Shown: one piece after another, positions 23,847-35,600 of the stretch
How the letters are laid out: each line of letters begins with the position of its first letter
How positions within the stretch are numbered: position 1 is the first letter of the stretch
Assembly: GCA_029582265.1 (NCBI GenBank)
Contig: CM055819.1
Span: 43,870,227 to 43,934,226, forward strand
Source: Zoroaster sp. YZ-2022
Lineage: Eukaryota; Echinodermata; Asteroidea; Forcipulatida; Zoroasteridae
Direction: 5' to 3'
Length of the DNA stretch: 64,000 nt
Program-made: the position numbers and the translations under genes
The notes under the pieces: generated by a model
What the model was told of the DNA's origin: nothing
Seen by the model: only the letters and a program-made list of their open reading frames with translations
The model's database searches: none

Positions 23847-24130
23847 ATGCCTACAAGATGTGTCGTAGCAGGCTGTAGTAATACTCCTAGCGAAGGTGTA
23901 AGTAAGCCTCCATAGGTTCCCTAAAGACGAGGCACTACGAAAAATGTGGGTTACAAAAGTGCGGTTGACGAGGGCAAAATGGTTCGGGTCGTCTCCAACC
24001 AGCGTGATATGTAGCGATCATTTTAACGCTGAGGACTTTAAAACGAGCCTTCATGGGGAATTTAGGATGTCCAAGGCAGCCAGACTGAAGAAAACTTCGA
24101 TTTCAACGAACAGACAAGTAAACGTTAAGT
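23847..24130 (+). pseudogene. THAP-domain fragment, frameshifted
   Basis: From ATG 23847: MPTRCVVAGCSNTPSEGVS, then after four extra bases the second frame gives LHRFPKDEALRKMW, SVICSDHFNAEDF and RLKK. C-x4-C, the FP..W motif and C-x2-H are the C2CH ligands of a THAP DNA-binding domain. The remaining protein is not recognisable. Origin from a P-element-type transposase or a THAP gene cannot be decided. Confidence 0.75.
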
Positions 24131-24615
24131 CGGATCCGACATGTTCGATCTGTATAGATAGTTTATTAGTTACTTATTACCTCAGTAAAGTAATACAATT
24201 TCATCTGACGACGATTCAGCCATTTCTATGTTATTTTCCAACGTGTGCAATATAAAGCGGAGGTATGTGAATGAACGCGTTCGCTGTTTTGTATGTACGT
24301 GGCTGGCGTCCCCGGAAGCAAGCCTTCTTCTTTACGTAACGTCACGCATAGAGACGTTTAGGATGCAGTGCAAAAGGCTCCTTTTAGGGGCGTGTTAATC
24401 GGCGCCAACATCCTCTTCGGAAAAGCTTCACATTATAAGTAGCTCGCTATAAATCAATGAGCTTTTTATTTTTTATCATTAAAAATACCATATTTTAGTA
24501 TCTCCATGGCATTTACGTCTCTATTTCTGCGGTCCTTTAAGCAATTTTTCTGCTATAGTTAGCATGAAAATTTGCTTGCCGGTAAGCAGCGCTATGAAAC
24601 TGGGCCCCGTTCGTA

Positions 24616-25901
24616 ATAGACCATGGGATGAACACTGAAATTCTTTCAAAACGTGATACCCTCTTTTGGACCACGAAATTTGGATGTATAATTGAGGAAA
24701 TAAATATAAAAATGTCAAAACACGATGATGCTTGTCATACAAGTTGCACATTATTTCTAAATCTATTGAATTTGACGACAATTTCGTCATTAAAAAGCTC
24801 TGAAATATACGCATTACGTCATCGTCGAGACCCAGAATCCATTCAAAATGTAAAATCAAACTCTTTTTATGTTTTAAAATATCATTCAGATGGATTTGCT
24901 GTAAATAAATCTTACAATATCTTACAATAACTTACAATAACAATAAAGAATAAAGACTTTGCATTTTATTAATTTACCTAGACGATAGATCAGGACCAGG
25001 CATTTTTTATTTATTTATTTATTTATTTAAAAAAAAATTTTTTTGAGGGGGCTCAGAAAGCTCCCCTCTGTATGTTCCAAAGTCATCGGCCGAGTTTCAT
25101 AAAACTTGGTAAGAATGTTCCTTCCTGCAAAACCTACATGGCGACTTAAAAATAATTTGCAAACGTCACCACTACAAGGTGTATTTAAGTGTTTTTGCCC
25201 AAACAGCGTATTTCTGTAATATTTTCTGTATTCTTTGGCAACATTTCATAAAGCTTGGCAAATAAAAATAAAAATATCATCGGAATTCCCCAGGCCTGGG
25301 GTCATTGTTGGGGTGCTGTAATCCATTATTTCCCCCAATTTGAGGCGAAAAAAAACGATAATATAGGCCTACGTTTTTATCATTTGAAAATCAACATGGC
25401 TGTCAGCTTTTTGGGGCCTGGAATGCATTTCTGAGGATGAAGTGACATTTCTATATCCTTCCTTGGCATTAAAAGTAAGAAACATCCATTGAGAAAACTC
25501 AATATGTTTTACCCCAACATAACAGAATAAAAGACAAAATCCAAGATGGCTGTTGGCTGTGGTGGCCATTTTGAATTCCTATAATGCATCTGATATGATA
25601 ATGTGACAAATACCCATCACATTTCTTTAAAAAATGTTGTTGTTTTTTAATTGAAAAAAAAATGCAAAAGAATACATTTAGGGGGCATATTGTGCGCCAC
25701 CCTCCTCCCAGGGTTAATCAATATTAAAGTAATAATAATTTATATCTTTAAAATGTGCAATTTTACGTCCTGGCAACAATCATAATTGAATTCAGCACCA
25801 TTGAAACCCCCTATGTTCCAAATTTTATGTGGTCCTGTGATCGGGATCACGAAATTACCAAAAAAAATAGGTCTCATTTTTAAGTTCATCCCATGGTCTA
25901 T
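24616..25901. mobile_element. putative non-autonomous TIR element
   Basis: ATAGACCATGGGATGAAC at 24616-24633 and its exact reverse complement at 25884-25901 bracket 1.29 kb of AT-rich sequence without a recognisable ORF. No clear target duplication was identified, so superfamily is unassigned. Confidence 0.5.
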
Positions 25902-26576
25902 AAGTCGATACGTATACGCGCACGCATTCGTAGTACGCGCAGTCGTGCAGTTTCGCTCCAAAATTGGCATACCGGTGTGTGTAATTTAACCTAAATCCCT
26001 TTTTGAGTATTTACATGTATCGTCCATGTACGTAATTCGCCGCACTCGTCAAATGACGCACTTTATTTACCTTTGGCTTAGCATTTCTCGGAAAAAGTAC
26101 AAAACTATGGCGTATTACTGGTTGCAAAGTCATACTTGTTACAAAAATAAAAATCATATTGAAATTGATTTACTGGAAAGTTAGTGCTTGTGAAAGTGGA
26201 AAAAAGTTGTTTAACAACTGATTTTACTAGATACAAATAGTGATAATAATACCCACATGATATGATAAGGTCATATTACCGTTGTTGCCAGTAATTATCA
26301 TTCACTGTGTTCATTTTAGGACACCAATTCTATGCCCTGTTGAAAGTCTGTTCTGACGATATTGTTCCTTAAACTGAAAATATAACAGCATGAAAAATAA
26401 TCTCTTTTTGGACGATTTTGGGGAAAATAGAGCTGTTGGGTCTTGCATCATTCTACATGTACCTCCGATGGGTCTGTATTTAGATTTTGTTTATCAGTAA
26501 TAAAAAAATCAAGGAAGCCACCACTTTATTTGCAGGGCTACAAAAGGAATAACATTATCATTTAATTACTTAATTT

Positions 26577-28651
26577 AACTAATTACTACTCAATTGAGAT
26601 TCCACATGGTGTCACTGCAATTAGTCTTACTTATCATCCTCACCATGCAAAGCTACAAGTTTTACCTATCTACGCTCTACGGGGAGCATACCACTACCAA
26701 GGTTCGGTCGTTTGAACGAGCGTCGATCAGACGTTCTAAACTCATGAACAACCTCGCCTTCCTGAAACGATGCCGAGACTCCAACCTCATCCCGCCAGGC
26801 CTACAGCTCCATGACCCAGTTCGCAGCCTCCGTTCCCGCCGCATCCTACGTTCAGCCAGCGCCTCCTTGCTTCGTGAGAGGATCGGCTCCACACGTTCCT
26901 CCCTCGCCGACACCGACCGCAGTCTATCCCACCTAGAAGAAGGATTTCGTGACACGTTACACCCCGAGGACTTCGAGAAAGTCACCACCCGCACTTCGTC
27001 TTCGAGCAGACACGTGTTCACCACCACCCGCCGGAAGCAGATCAGCAAGTTTTCGCAACTTCAACGATTGGATACGGGATCATCTATATCCCTATTCCCC
27101 CGCTCGTTCACCCGGTCCAAGGGATCCTCTATATCCCCACGACCATCCGACTCGGAGTCCTGGAGATCTCCTATATCTCACTCCAACCGCGCTTCTAGCA
27201 GACTGGATACGGGATCTTCTACATCCCTATTCCCCCGCGCGTTCACACGGTCTGAGGGATCCCGTGTATCCCCACGACCTTCTGACTCGGAGTCTTGGAG
27301 ATCTTCTACATCTCGCTCCAACCGCGCTTCAAGTAAACCTACGGGATCTGCTATATCCCTAAGGCAACCCTCACACCTCCGCTCACAGGACGCGTTCCAG
27401 AAACACACTGTCGTCAACCTCAGCCAACGCACCCTCACTCCTATCGAAACATCAGTACTGTCACTGGGAATGAATTTCGCCCTCACACCCAAATCCATTC
27501 CAACGGAAGAAATCATCCAGTCAGTTGAGCCAGCCCTGCGACGACTCAACAAAACAGCAGCTGATGACGTCAGACTACAGATGAGCGATGTTCTGCGTAA
27601 AGCCAAGCCAGCCAAGCCCAACCTCTCCAAGGGAGAACTTTCTGCTTTACAGGACATCCGACGAGACAGCTCCATCCACATCCTCACCGCAGACAAAGGC
27701 AACGCTACAGTCATCATGGACCGAGCACAATACACCGACAAGGTAAGTCACATTTTATTATCCGATTCATACCGCCCCCTCAAGAAGAACCCCATCCCAT
27801 CCATAGAGAAAAGAGTAGCTAGCAAACTCCTTGCCCTCCACCGTGCCGGTGGCCTCTCCATCCAACTCTACCGACATCTCAGACCATCCAGCTCATCCTG
27901 CCCTAGGTTCTTTGGCCAGCCGAAGATTCACAAACCTGATGTCCCTCTCCGCCCTATTGTCGCCTCCAGAGGTTCACCTACGTACAACACAGCCCGTCAT
28001 TTAGCTAAGATCCTCCGACCCTTGGTGGGTCTCACTCAACACCATGTGTCCAACTCCAGTCAGTTCGTTGAGATCACGGGGCCTCACACTTCAACCCAGC
28101 GACATCTTGGTTAGTTTTGATGTTGTCTCCCTATTCACCAATGTCCCAACTACAGAGACATGCCTCCTGGTGAAGGACAGACTCGTACAAGATCTTTCTC
28201 TTGATGATCGCACATCACTCACCCCGGACCAAATTCATGATTTGCTACTAACATGTGTCTCTTCAAGTTGTTTTCAGTTTCAGGGCAAGTTCTACGAGCA
28301 GACAGCTGGGACCTCCATGGGATATCCTTTATCCCCGGTCCTTGCTGATATTTTCATGGAAGAGTTTGAAAACTCTTCCCTCAACACCGCCGACCTCCAA
28401 CCCAAGCTGTGGCTCCGATACGTGGATGACACCTTTGTGGTTTGGCCACACGGCAGAGACACACTCCAGGATTTTCTACAACATCTAAACCAGCAACACC
28501 CGAGCATCAAGTTCACCATGGAAACGGAAGAAGATGACAAGATCGCGTTCCTTGATGTTGGCATTTCCAGAAACCCAGACGGCTCCCTACACCACAACGT
28601 CTACAGAAAGCCCACGCACACAGATCGGTACCTGAACCAGCGCTCCTTCCA

Positions 28652-28655
<4 letters not shown>
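26577..28655 (+). mobile_element. Penelope-like element, RT without GIY-YIG, one frameshift
   Basis: Two overlapping frames (26594-28114 and 28044-28658) encode a Penelope-type reverse transcriptase; the switch is near 28075. Motifs: FFGQPKIHKPDVPLRPIV, LVSFDVVSLFTNVP, GTSMGYPLSPVLADIFMEE, the active-site YVDDTF and IAFLDVGISRNPDG...VYRKPTHTDRYL. The N-terminal part contains a ~45-residue tandem duplication (27064-27333; RLDTGSS...SNRASS). The GIY-YIG endonuclease is missing: the element ends at an AAAT microsatellite. Its first ~80 bases match, inverted, fragments at 42028-42090 and 48217-48300. Confidence 0.85.
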
Positions 28656-28682
<27 letters not shown>

Positions 28683-28684
28683 AT
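28651..28684. repeat. (AAAT)n microsatellite
   Basis: Tetranucleotide run at the truncated 3' end of the Penelope-like element; a second short run lies at 28767-28782. Confidence 0.9.
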
Positions 28685-28869
28685 GTGAAAAAGTCGTTTA
28701 CACAGCACCGCAAAATTCAAATCAATCCAGCAATTTTGGCTGCAATTGGACATCGCTTCATAGCAAATAAATAAATAAATAAAAAATAAAACAAAAAATG
28801 CCGACGCGCAATTCTGAGACGACACGGGCGAAGACAAGAAACCAGACTTATTTTGGCCTTAAAAGTTGC

Positions 28870-29452
28870 ATTTCAAATTTCTATACTAGATACATGCCAT
28901 TTCGCAGCCTATCATGGAATGCCTAGGTATCCAATACAAGCTAGCTTTTACAATACTTATTTCAAATAAATACTTACATTATCATCTGTTATTAAAGCAT
29001 CACTGATAAAAGTAATGAATTTGCATCATAATTATCTTATTTTGTTCTTCTTAGTACACTTTCAGGAGCAAACATCAGTACCCTCAGTGCAGGTCTATTC
29101 AAAGAATTTCTGTTCCTTAATTAACCACAGACACTAGGAAAGCACTGACTGCTTCCTACATACGTCGGTATAAGGGCAAAAATCAAATCAACAGCAATAA
29201 TAATCATAGATTAAAACAGTTGGTTAATTTTTGTGTGATGATAACAAAGAGCGGACACTGACCCCAATTGACCTCTGGATCAGCCAAATTGCATCACCCT
29301 AGCAGGTTCGTTCTCAAAGGCAACATTTGAGATTGAACCTGCTAGGTTCGAAACGTCAGGCCAACAACCATGATTTTGCATGATAACAATACACAAAGTT
29401 TGAAATATATATGCATCTATGTCTACTAACTTTTCCAGCTTTTTGAACTTAG
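28870..29452. other. no gene seen
   Basis: AT-rich sequence between the Penelope-like element and the first LRR exon; no feature recognised. Presumably intron or intergenic. Confidence 0.4.
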
Positions 29453-29524
29453 GTCGTTGACTGGTAATGAAATCCACCGACTACATCCTGGGACATTCGT
29501 CGATCTTAGCAACCTAACATTTTT
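29453..29524 (+). CDS. leucine-rich repeat exon 1
   Basis: Exactly 72 nt (one 24-residue LRR) between an AACTTAG acceptor and a GTAAGT donor. SLTGNEIHRLHPGTFVDLSN then LTFL fits the LxxNxIxxLxPGTFxxLxxL extracellular LRR. LRRs of this type are usually built from such single-repeat exons. May belong to the LDLa/CUB receptor upstream. Confidence 0.7.
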
Positions 29525-29664
29525 GTAAGTTTAAACAAAAAATTAAAAGAAATATTACAAAGGGCCCATATTACATTATGAGGCCACATTTTGTTAACTT
29601 ATTTGCTTTTGTTTGTTAATATCTACGCATTGATGTCTACTTTTGTCCCACTTTTTGAACTTAG

Positions 29665-29736
29665 GTCGTTGTCTGGAAATGAAATTGACCGACTACTTCC
29701 TGGGACCTTCGTCGATCTTAGCAACCTAATTGTTTT
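29665..29736 (+). CDS. leucine-rich repeat exon 2
   Basis: Second 72-nt exon with the same signals, SLSGNEIDRLLPGTFVDLSN then LIVL, 212 bp after the first and ~85% identical including flanking intron, so an exon duplication. No further LRR, LRR-cap or seven-transmembrane exon was seen downstream. Confidence 0.7.
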
Positions 29737-30049
29737 GTAAGTTTAAATAAATTAGTAAATAATGGGTTATTAAAAGGGGCCCAGTTTACCATGAGGTCAC
29801 TTTTGGTATAACGTTATGGTCAGGATTACAATAAGAGCCATTTTAAATCATATTTGGCAGTCAAAATTACGCTGCACCCTCAACAATAACATCAATTGTA
29901 TTTAGAATCTCTGTATATTTATATACTTAGATTTTTGTATTGAAAGGACACATCGAGGGATCCTGTGATCGTAACGTTGAGTTGTCGAAGCACTGATTCT
30001 TGTCAAAACCAACACATTAGTATAACTCCATAGAGATATTACATGATGC

Positions 30050-30412
30050 TACTGCAAACCTTCCTCTTACTGATCTTACACCATATACAAAGCTTCATCT
30101 TACTGATCTTACACCATATACAAAGCTTGCTCTTACTGATCTTCCACCATGTACAAACCTTCCTCTTACTGATCTTACACCATATACAAACCTTCCTCTT
30201 ACTGATCTTACACCATTATACAAACCTTCCTCTTACTGATCTTACACCACATACAAACCTTCCTCTTACTGATCTTACACCAAATACAAACCTTCCTCTT
30301 ACTGATCTTACACCATATACAAAGCTTCATCTTACTGATCTTACACCATGTACAAACCTTCCTCTTACTGATCTTACTCCATATACAAACCTTCCTCTTC
30401 TCCGGACTCAAT
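30050..30412. repeat. 33 bp minisatellite, about eleven copies
   Basis: Unit CCTCTTACTGATCTTACACC plus 13 more bases; both strands are open because the period is a multiple of three, giving artefactual repeats of LLLILHHIQTF and TNLPLTDLTPY. Confidence 0.9.
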
Positions 30413-32449
30413 AAGTTGGAATCCATTTCAAATTCAATTCAATTCAATTCAATTCATGTATTCGTCATGCCAGCATGAAAATCATTTCCTCAGTTTGCAC
30501 ATATAAAAAAAATAATACACACTATTATGTTAAAAAAATTAAAAATTGTAATTAAAAATTATTCCATATCACACATATTGTATTCATTATATTACAAAAT
30601 ACAGCAAATAAAAATATAATGAAACTGGGAAGGGACAGGGAAAGGTGGGGAAGGAGGAAAGGGAAAGGGAAGGGAAAACAATTCATGGGAACAGGGGAAG
30701 GCCAAGGGGATATAATTTGGAAGGGGGCTGGAAAGGTAGAAAAAGAAAACCCAAACCTCAAAAACAGTAAGCCTTAAAACAACAAAAACAAAAAGCAAGT
30801 CATCTAATAAAACTACCATGCAAACCACCATGCAAACCTTTAAGTCTTACTTAAGTATTAATAAAACTATTGTTAAAACAAGAAATTGCACTGGGTACGA
30901 AAGAGAGGCGATGACGATTTGTGTTGGATTTGAGTTGTCGTAATCTACCGGACTTATTAAAAACTAAGAGTGAATGAAGTGGATGGGTATTATCAAGTTG
31001 TATTGTTTTTAGTTTAGTCGTTAGAGCTGACTCGTAGATTGAACTCAAGTTTATTTTTACAGTAGTACCGATGATCTTACTTGCGGATTTAGTGATTCTG
31101 TTGATTTTATTTAGATTACCCATAGACAGACCATTTACCCATGCAATGCAAGAGATCTCCTTCCGGTTTTTTTCGAAAATCAAACACAATTTCCTTAGTT
31201 GTTTGTGCATTTAAAACCAGAAAATGTTCTCTGCACCAATGAACAAACTTGGTAATTTCATCTCTATACCCGGTCTCATCCTCATAAGTAATGAATCCTG
31301 TTAACGATGTGTCATCTGTGTACTTGACCATAGAGCACGTGGCATTACTACATCTGAGATCACTTGTATAAAGTGTGAAAAGTACTGGGGATAAAACACA
31401 TCCCTGAGGGGCCCATGTGTTGGTATAAACAATATCAGATACTGATTGCATTCGTCTAACTCTCTGTGATCTATTTGTCAAAAAATCGGTAATCCATAAA
31501 ATCAAGTATGGGTTTACATTCATCCCTCTCAGCTTGCCTAACACAATATGAGGCTGGGATCAAGTTGAAAGCCGATGAAAAATCCACGAATAGAGTCCTA
31601 ACATATGCTTTAGAACGATCAAGATGGCTATAAATGCCATACAACAATGTTAGGATAGCATCTTCAACGCTTCGCTCTGTTCTGTAGGCAAACTGCAAGG
31701 GATCAATGAAAGGTTTTGTTTGGTTAACAATGAAATCCTTAACAATCCGTTCAAAACACTTCTTGACAATGGCCGTAAGAGCCACAGGCCTATAGTCAGT
31801 TAGCACAGTGGGTTTAGATTTTTTTGCAACAGGAATAACATCTGCAATTTTCCATAATTGAGGAATTGTGAAAGTGTCCAAAGACCACTGAAAAAAGGTC
31901 CCTAAATACTGGAAACAGTTCTCTGAAACAGGATTTCAGAACCTTGCCGCTAAGTCTGTCCGGCCCTGCAGACTTATTAATCGTTAATCCTTTCAGTGAT
32001 CTTTCAACAACAGTAATATCTAATATAATTTTCTCATCAGCAGTAATGTGATTTTTTTTAAAGTTTCACCTAGTTCACGATTAACACTAGTAAAGTCATT
32101 GTAGTCAAATCTGGCATAACATTTATTTAGATCACTCAGGAATGTTCCGATACCACCAAGTGGAACAACTGAATTGTTTTGTTCCCCACATCTGGTAATT
32201 GTTTTAATGCCCTGCCAAGCACTTTTAGGGTCACCCTGCCGAAATTTGTCCTCCACCTTTTTTTCCGTATTCCTTTTTGCTTTGTCGAATATGTTGAGAA
32301 AGCTCCTTCTGGATTCTCCTTTTCTCGACCAAGTCTCCGGTCTTGAAGGCATATTGTTTTCTTTTCAGACGTTCACGAATGTCCTTGTTAACCTACGGTT
32401 TACTATTTGGGTAGATTCTAATGTCCTTTTTAGGTATAATCATATCTTC

Positions 32450-33694
32450 AATCTAAGATCTACAATCGTCTACTTCTTAATCGTATCCGTCCTGAAGTGG
32501 AGAAGATACTCCGGTCCAACCAAAATGGCTTTCGAACTCTGCGGTCAACCTGTTCTCAAATCCTTGCCCTCAGACATCTTATTGAGGAAATTCGTAACCA
32601 CCAGAAGGAAGCTGCCATTATCTTCATTGATTTCTGTAAGGCATTTGATTCTATTGATAGACCAACAATGTTTAAGATCCTGCATGTTTACGGTACCCTA
32701 GAGGAGTTAGTTCGGGCCATCAAAATTATGTATGAAGACATAAGCGCTGTTGTCCTCACCCCCGAACGTGAATCTGATTCATTCCCCATCAACACTGGAG
32801 TTATTCAGGGTGATCCTCTTGCCCCCCTACCTGTTCATTATTGTTTTGGATTATGCCCTGCGCACAGCAATTAATGACACTGATGGTCTTACTCTCTGAC
32901 ACCGTAGGAGTACTAGACACCCTGATCAACACCTATCTGATCTAGATTATGCAGATGATATTAGCCTGCTTGTTGACACCCTCCAAGATGCTGAATTTCT
33001 GCTCCATGAGGTAGAAACTTGTTGCAAGTCCATCGGTCTCTCCCTCAATATAAAGAAGACCAAATATATGGATATCAACCCGTCTACCTTTGACGACATT
33101 TTCACACTGGATGGTGGTAAGCTGGATAAGGTTGATGACTTCAAATATCTGGGCTCGTATACCAACACGTCTCATGATGTTGAATGTAGAAAAGCCCAAG
33201 CTTGGTCCGCACTGAACTCGCTGAACAAAAATCTGGCGATCTTCATTCTCCAAGGCCACCAAACTTAAGATCTTTAAGGCTTCAGTGGAACCAATCCTAC
33301 TCTACGGCTGCGAGTCCTGGGCCCTGACCAACCAAACCTCTACATCCATTGATGGCACTTACACTCGGATGCTGCGTGTTGTACAGAATGTTTCTTGGCA
33401 ACAACACCTTCCTAACTGTTCTGTACGGTACCCTTCCTCCCATCTCCACCATCATCAGACAGCGCCGCCTTCGACTAGCCGGTCAAGTCTACCGTCATAA
33501 TGAGCCAGCTGGTCGTGTTCTACTCTGGATGCCTGATGCCCCTCGCCGTAGAGGTCGTCCCAACTTGACCCTGAAAACATCAATTGAGCTGGAGACTGGC
33601 TTAAGCGGTCAAACCCTCACTAACATTATGGTAGACAGGGATAGATGGGCTCAACTCGTCATCTCATAACGAAAGTGAATGAACAAAGAAGAAT
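32450..33694 (+). mobile_element. non-LTR retrotransposon B fragment nested in LINE A
   Basis: 5'-truncated, plus strand, bounded by the 8-bp direct repeat ATATCTTC (32442-32449 and 33695-33702), with LINE A coding sequence resuming exactly outside. Contains RT segments NQNGFRTLRSTCSQILALRH, IFIDFCKAFDSIDR, GVIQGDPLAP, an intact YADD (near 32950) and a C-terminal GRPNLTLKTSIE. A one-base insertion in a C run near 32826 shifts the frame. RTE-like by its short 3' part; clade tentative. Confidence 0.8.
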
Positions 33695-34208
33695 ATATCT
33701 TCGCAGAACTTGATGTAGTCAGTGACGACATCTGTAGCCATGTCGATCGTAGTCAACTTGGTAAAGATGCTCCAGTCCGTACAGTCGAAGCATGCACGGA
33801 GAGCCTCTTCACCATCAGTAGACCACTCCCTGACCTGCTTAACTTGTGGTTTCTCCAGTTTCAGTTTTTGTTTATAGACTGGAACTAGATGCACAATGTC
33901 ATGATCCGATGAACCAAGCCCAGCTTTTGAATGAGCTTTATAGGCCTTTTTAATGTTTCCGTAACATTTATCTAGTGTACGGTTTCCTCTTGTATAAATA
34001 TTTACATATTAATGATAGTGGGGTAGCACAGTTTTAAGGTTGCAGCTGTTGAAATCCCCGGTAATTAGTTTTACTGAGTCAGGTGACTGTGTTTCAAATT
34101 GATGCGTGATCTCAAGAATCTTAGCAGATGCAGTGGTCACATTCGCTGTAGGTTGTATATACACAACGGCAACAAACAACTGGTTGAATTATCTAGGTAC
34201 ATAATAAG

Positions 34209-35091
34209 TAGGGTTTTCAGGTGAAAAATTATTCCTAAACCAATATGCTCAATATTTATATCAAATTAAAGGTCTTGATGAAAGAAATACAATGGTTTTT
34301 AAATCAAGAAAATCGGACGAGTAGTTTTTGAGGAATCCTGTTTTATTTAATCAAGTATACAGCATTCGATGAAGTGCGACTGTCCATACACTGTGTACAT
34401 CCCTAATGGCAACAAAACCGTTGAATCAGCCTACACACACCGTGATACACATGCACAGCGTTCCTGCTCGTTTCCCTCATAAGAGCTTTTGAAAGGGTGT
34501 AAAAAATACAATCTCCGCTCAAAACTAAACAAAATTGCGGCTCAAAACTTTCACATATGATAGAAAAGAGTTGTAAAATTAATTCAGATACCGCTCTTAC
34601 CTTTCACCTTGAAGATTTCACCTAGAAAAAATGGTGTTTACTTTTCATCTCTTCGTAACTTCGGTTGTAGAGTAGCTGTGGAGATCGAGCAAGCATGGGT
34701 ATGTAAAGGAGCCCTTTGACTCAATAGCTAAACCCGTTTTCATGTCAATCACAATGTACTCGGGGGCGGAGACAGCTCCGAATTGGATGCCCTCAGCAGA
34801 GCGCGGCAAATTTTACGGGCTGAATGCGCCCGATCTCGGAACACTTCGCGAAAGGATGGGCGGGACGAGAGTGGTTCATTCATAAAAACCTAGGCTTTCG
34901 CACGTACTTCCGATTGCTATTTTATGTACATTGTTGGATAGCTGAAACTATAAGCTTTCCAATGAGTTATTACAAGATTTCGATAGGTAAAAGTAGTAAA
35001 AATTTTGTTAAAATATTTATGTTTTTTGGTTGCGGGCGATTCGCTGTGCGTGTGGAGGGCTTCGGTCAAGCACGTACGAACTGAAAACCCT
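34209..35091. mobile_element. hAT-like MITE nested in LINE A
   Basis: 883 bp with inverted ends AGGGTTTTCAG, flanked by perfect 8-bp duplications ATAATAAG (34201-34208 and 35092-35099). Excising it and one copy rejoins the LINE A endonuclease reading (RPYY to VPR...FNQLFVAVVYIQ). 8-bp duplications suggest hAT. No transposase. Confidence 0.75.
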
Positions 35092-35559
35092 ATAATAAGG
35101 ACGTTGACTGACACTTAATAATTCAATGTCTTCTGAGCAACAACGATGTTTAACATTGGTATTGTTGCACCCCCGTTTGTTGATATGAATGCACACTCCA
35201 CCACCGCATGATTTACCCGACTCTGCAGTTATGTCCATCCTCTCACATATAAACCCATCAATGTCAGTGAAATGTGTACTATCTGTGTCCTTGAACCACG
35301 TTTCACTAAAGCACATCATGCAGTTCTCTCAATATTCATAACGGAATTTTGAACATGCCTGTAATTCATCAAGTTTGTTTCTCAGTGATCGGCAGTTACC
35401 TGTGACGATAGATGGTAATGGTGGGTTATGCTTACGACGTCTGAGTCGTACCCTTAAGCCTCCTTTCTTGCCTCGTTTGCGGCGTTTTAGGCAGCTACAA
35501 TCCTCTGGAAAAGCACAAAATGGCGATGTGACCTGTGACGTGAGTTTTAACAATGCATC

Positions 35560-35600
35560 CCGCTTGTACTACACCACCACCACCACCACCACCACCTTAC
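35560..35600. repeat. (CCA)n microsatellite at a LINE-LINE junction
   Basis: A run of about nine CCA triplets lies between the 5' end of LINE A and the truncated RT of LINE C. Confidence 0.85.

Larger units (their letters stand above)
30427..35560 (-). mobile_element. non-LTR retrotransposon A (CR1/Rex-like), degenerate, with two insertions
   Basis: Minus-strand order: endonuclease start (35553-35329; GNCRSLRNKLDEL), a TGA in frame, then MMCFSETWFKDTD (35319 on), LFVAVVYIQPTAN and the SDHD motif (33900-34190), linker KPQVKQVREWS (33894-33703), VNKDIRERLKRKQYAF (32443-32020), RT with LTDYRPVALT and VDFSSAF (31881-31560), QGCVLSPVLFTLYTSDL and an altered active site YTDDT (31544-31116), then the C-terminal region (31210-30851). 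It ends in (GAATT)n at 30427-30455, a 3' tail seen in CR1/Rex-type LINEs. Several frameshifts and stops: inactive. Confidence 0.8.

Noticed and set aside
26677..27741. Minus-strand open frames within the Penelope-like element
   Set aside because: Shadows of the plus-strand RT frame in a GC-richer segment.
30043..30426. Repetitive protein encoded by the 33 bp minisatellite
   Set aside because: Open on both strands only because the period is a multiple of three; no start context, domain or splice signals.
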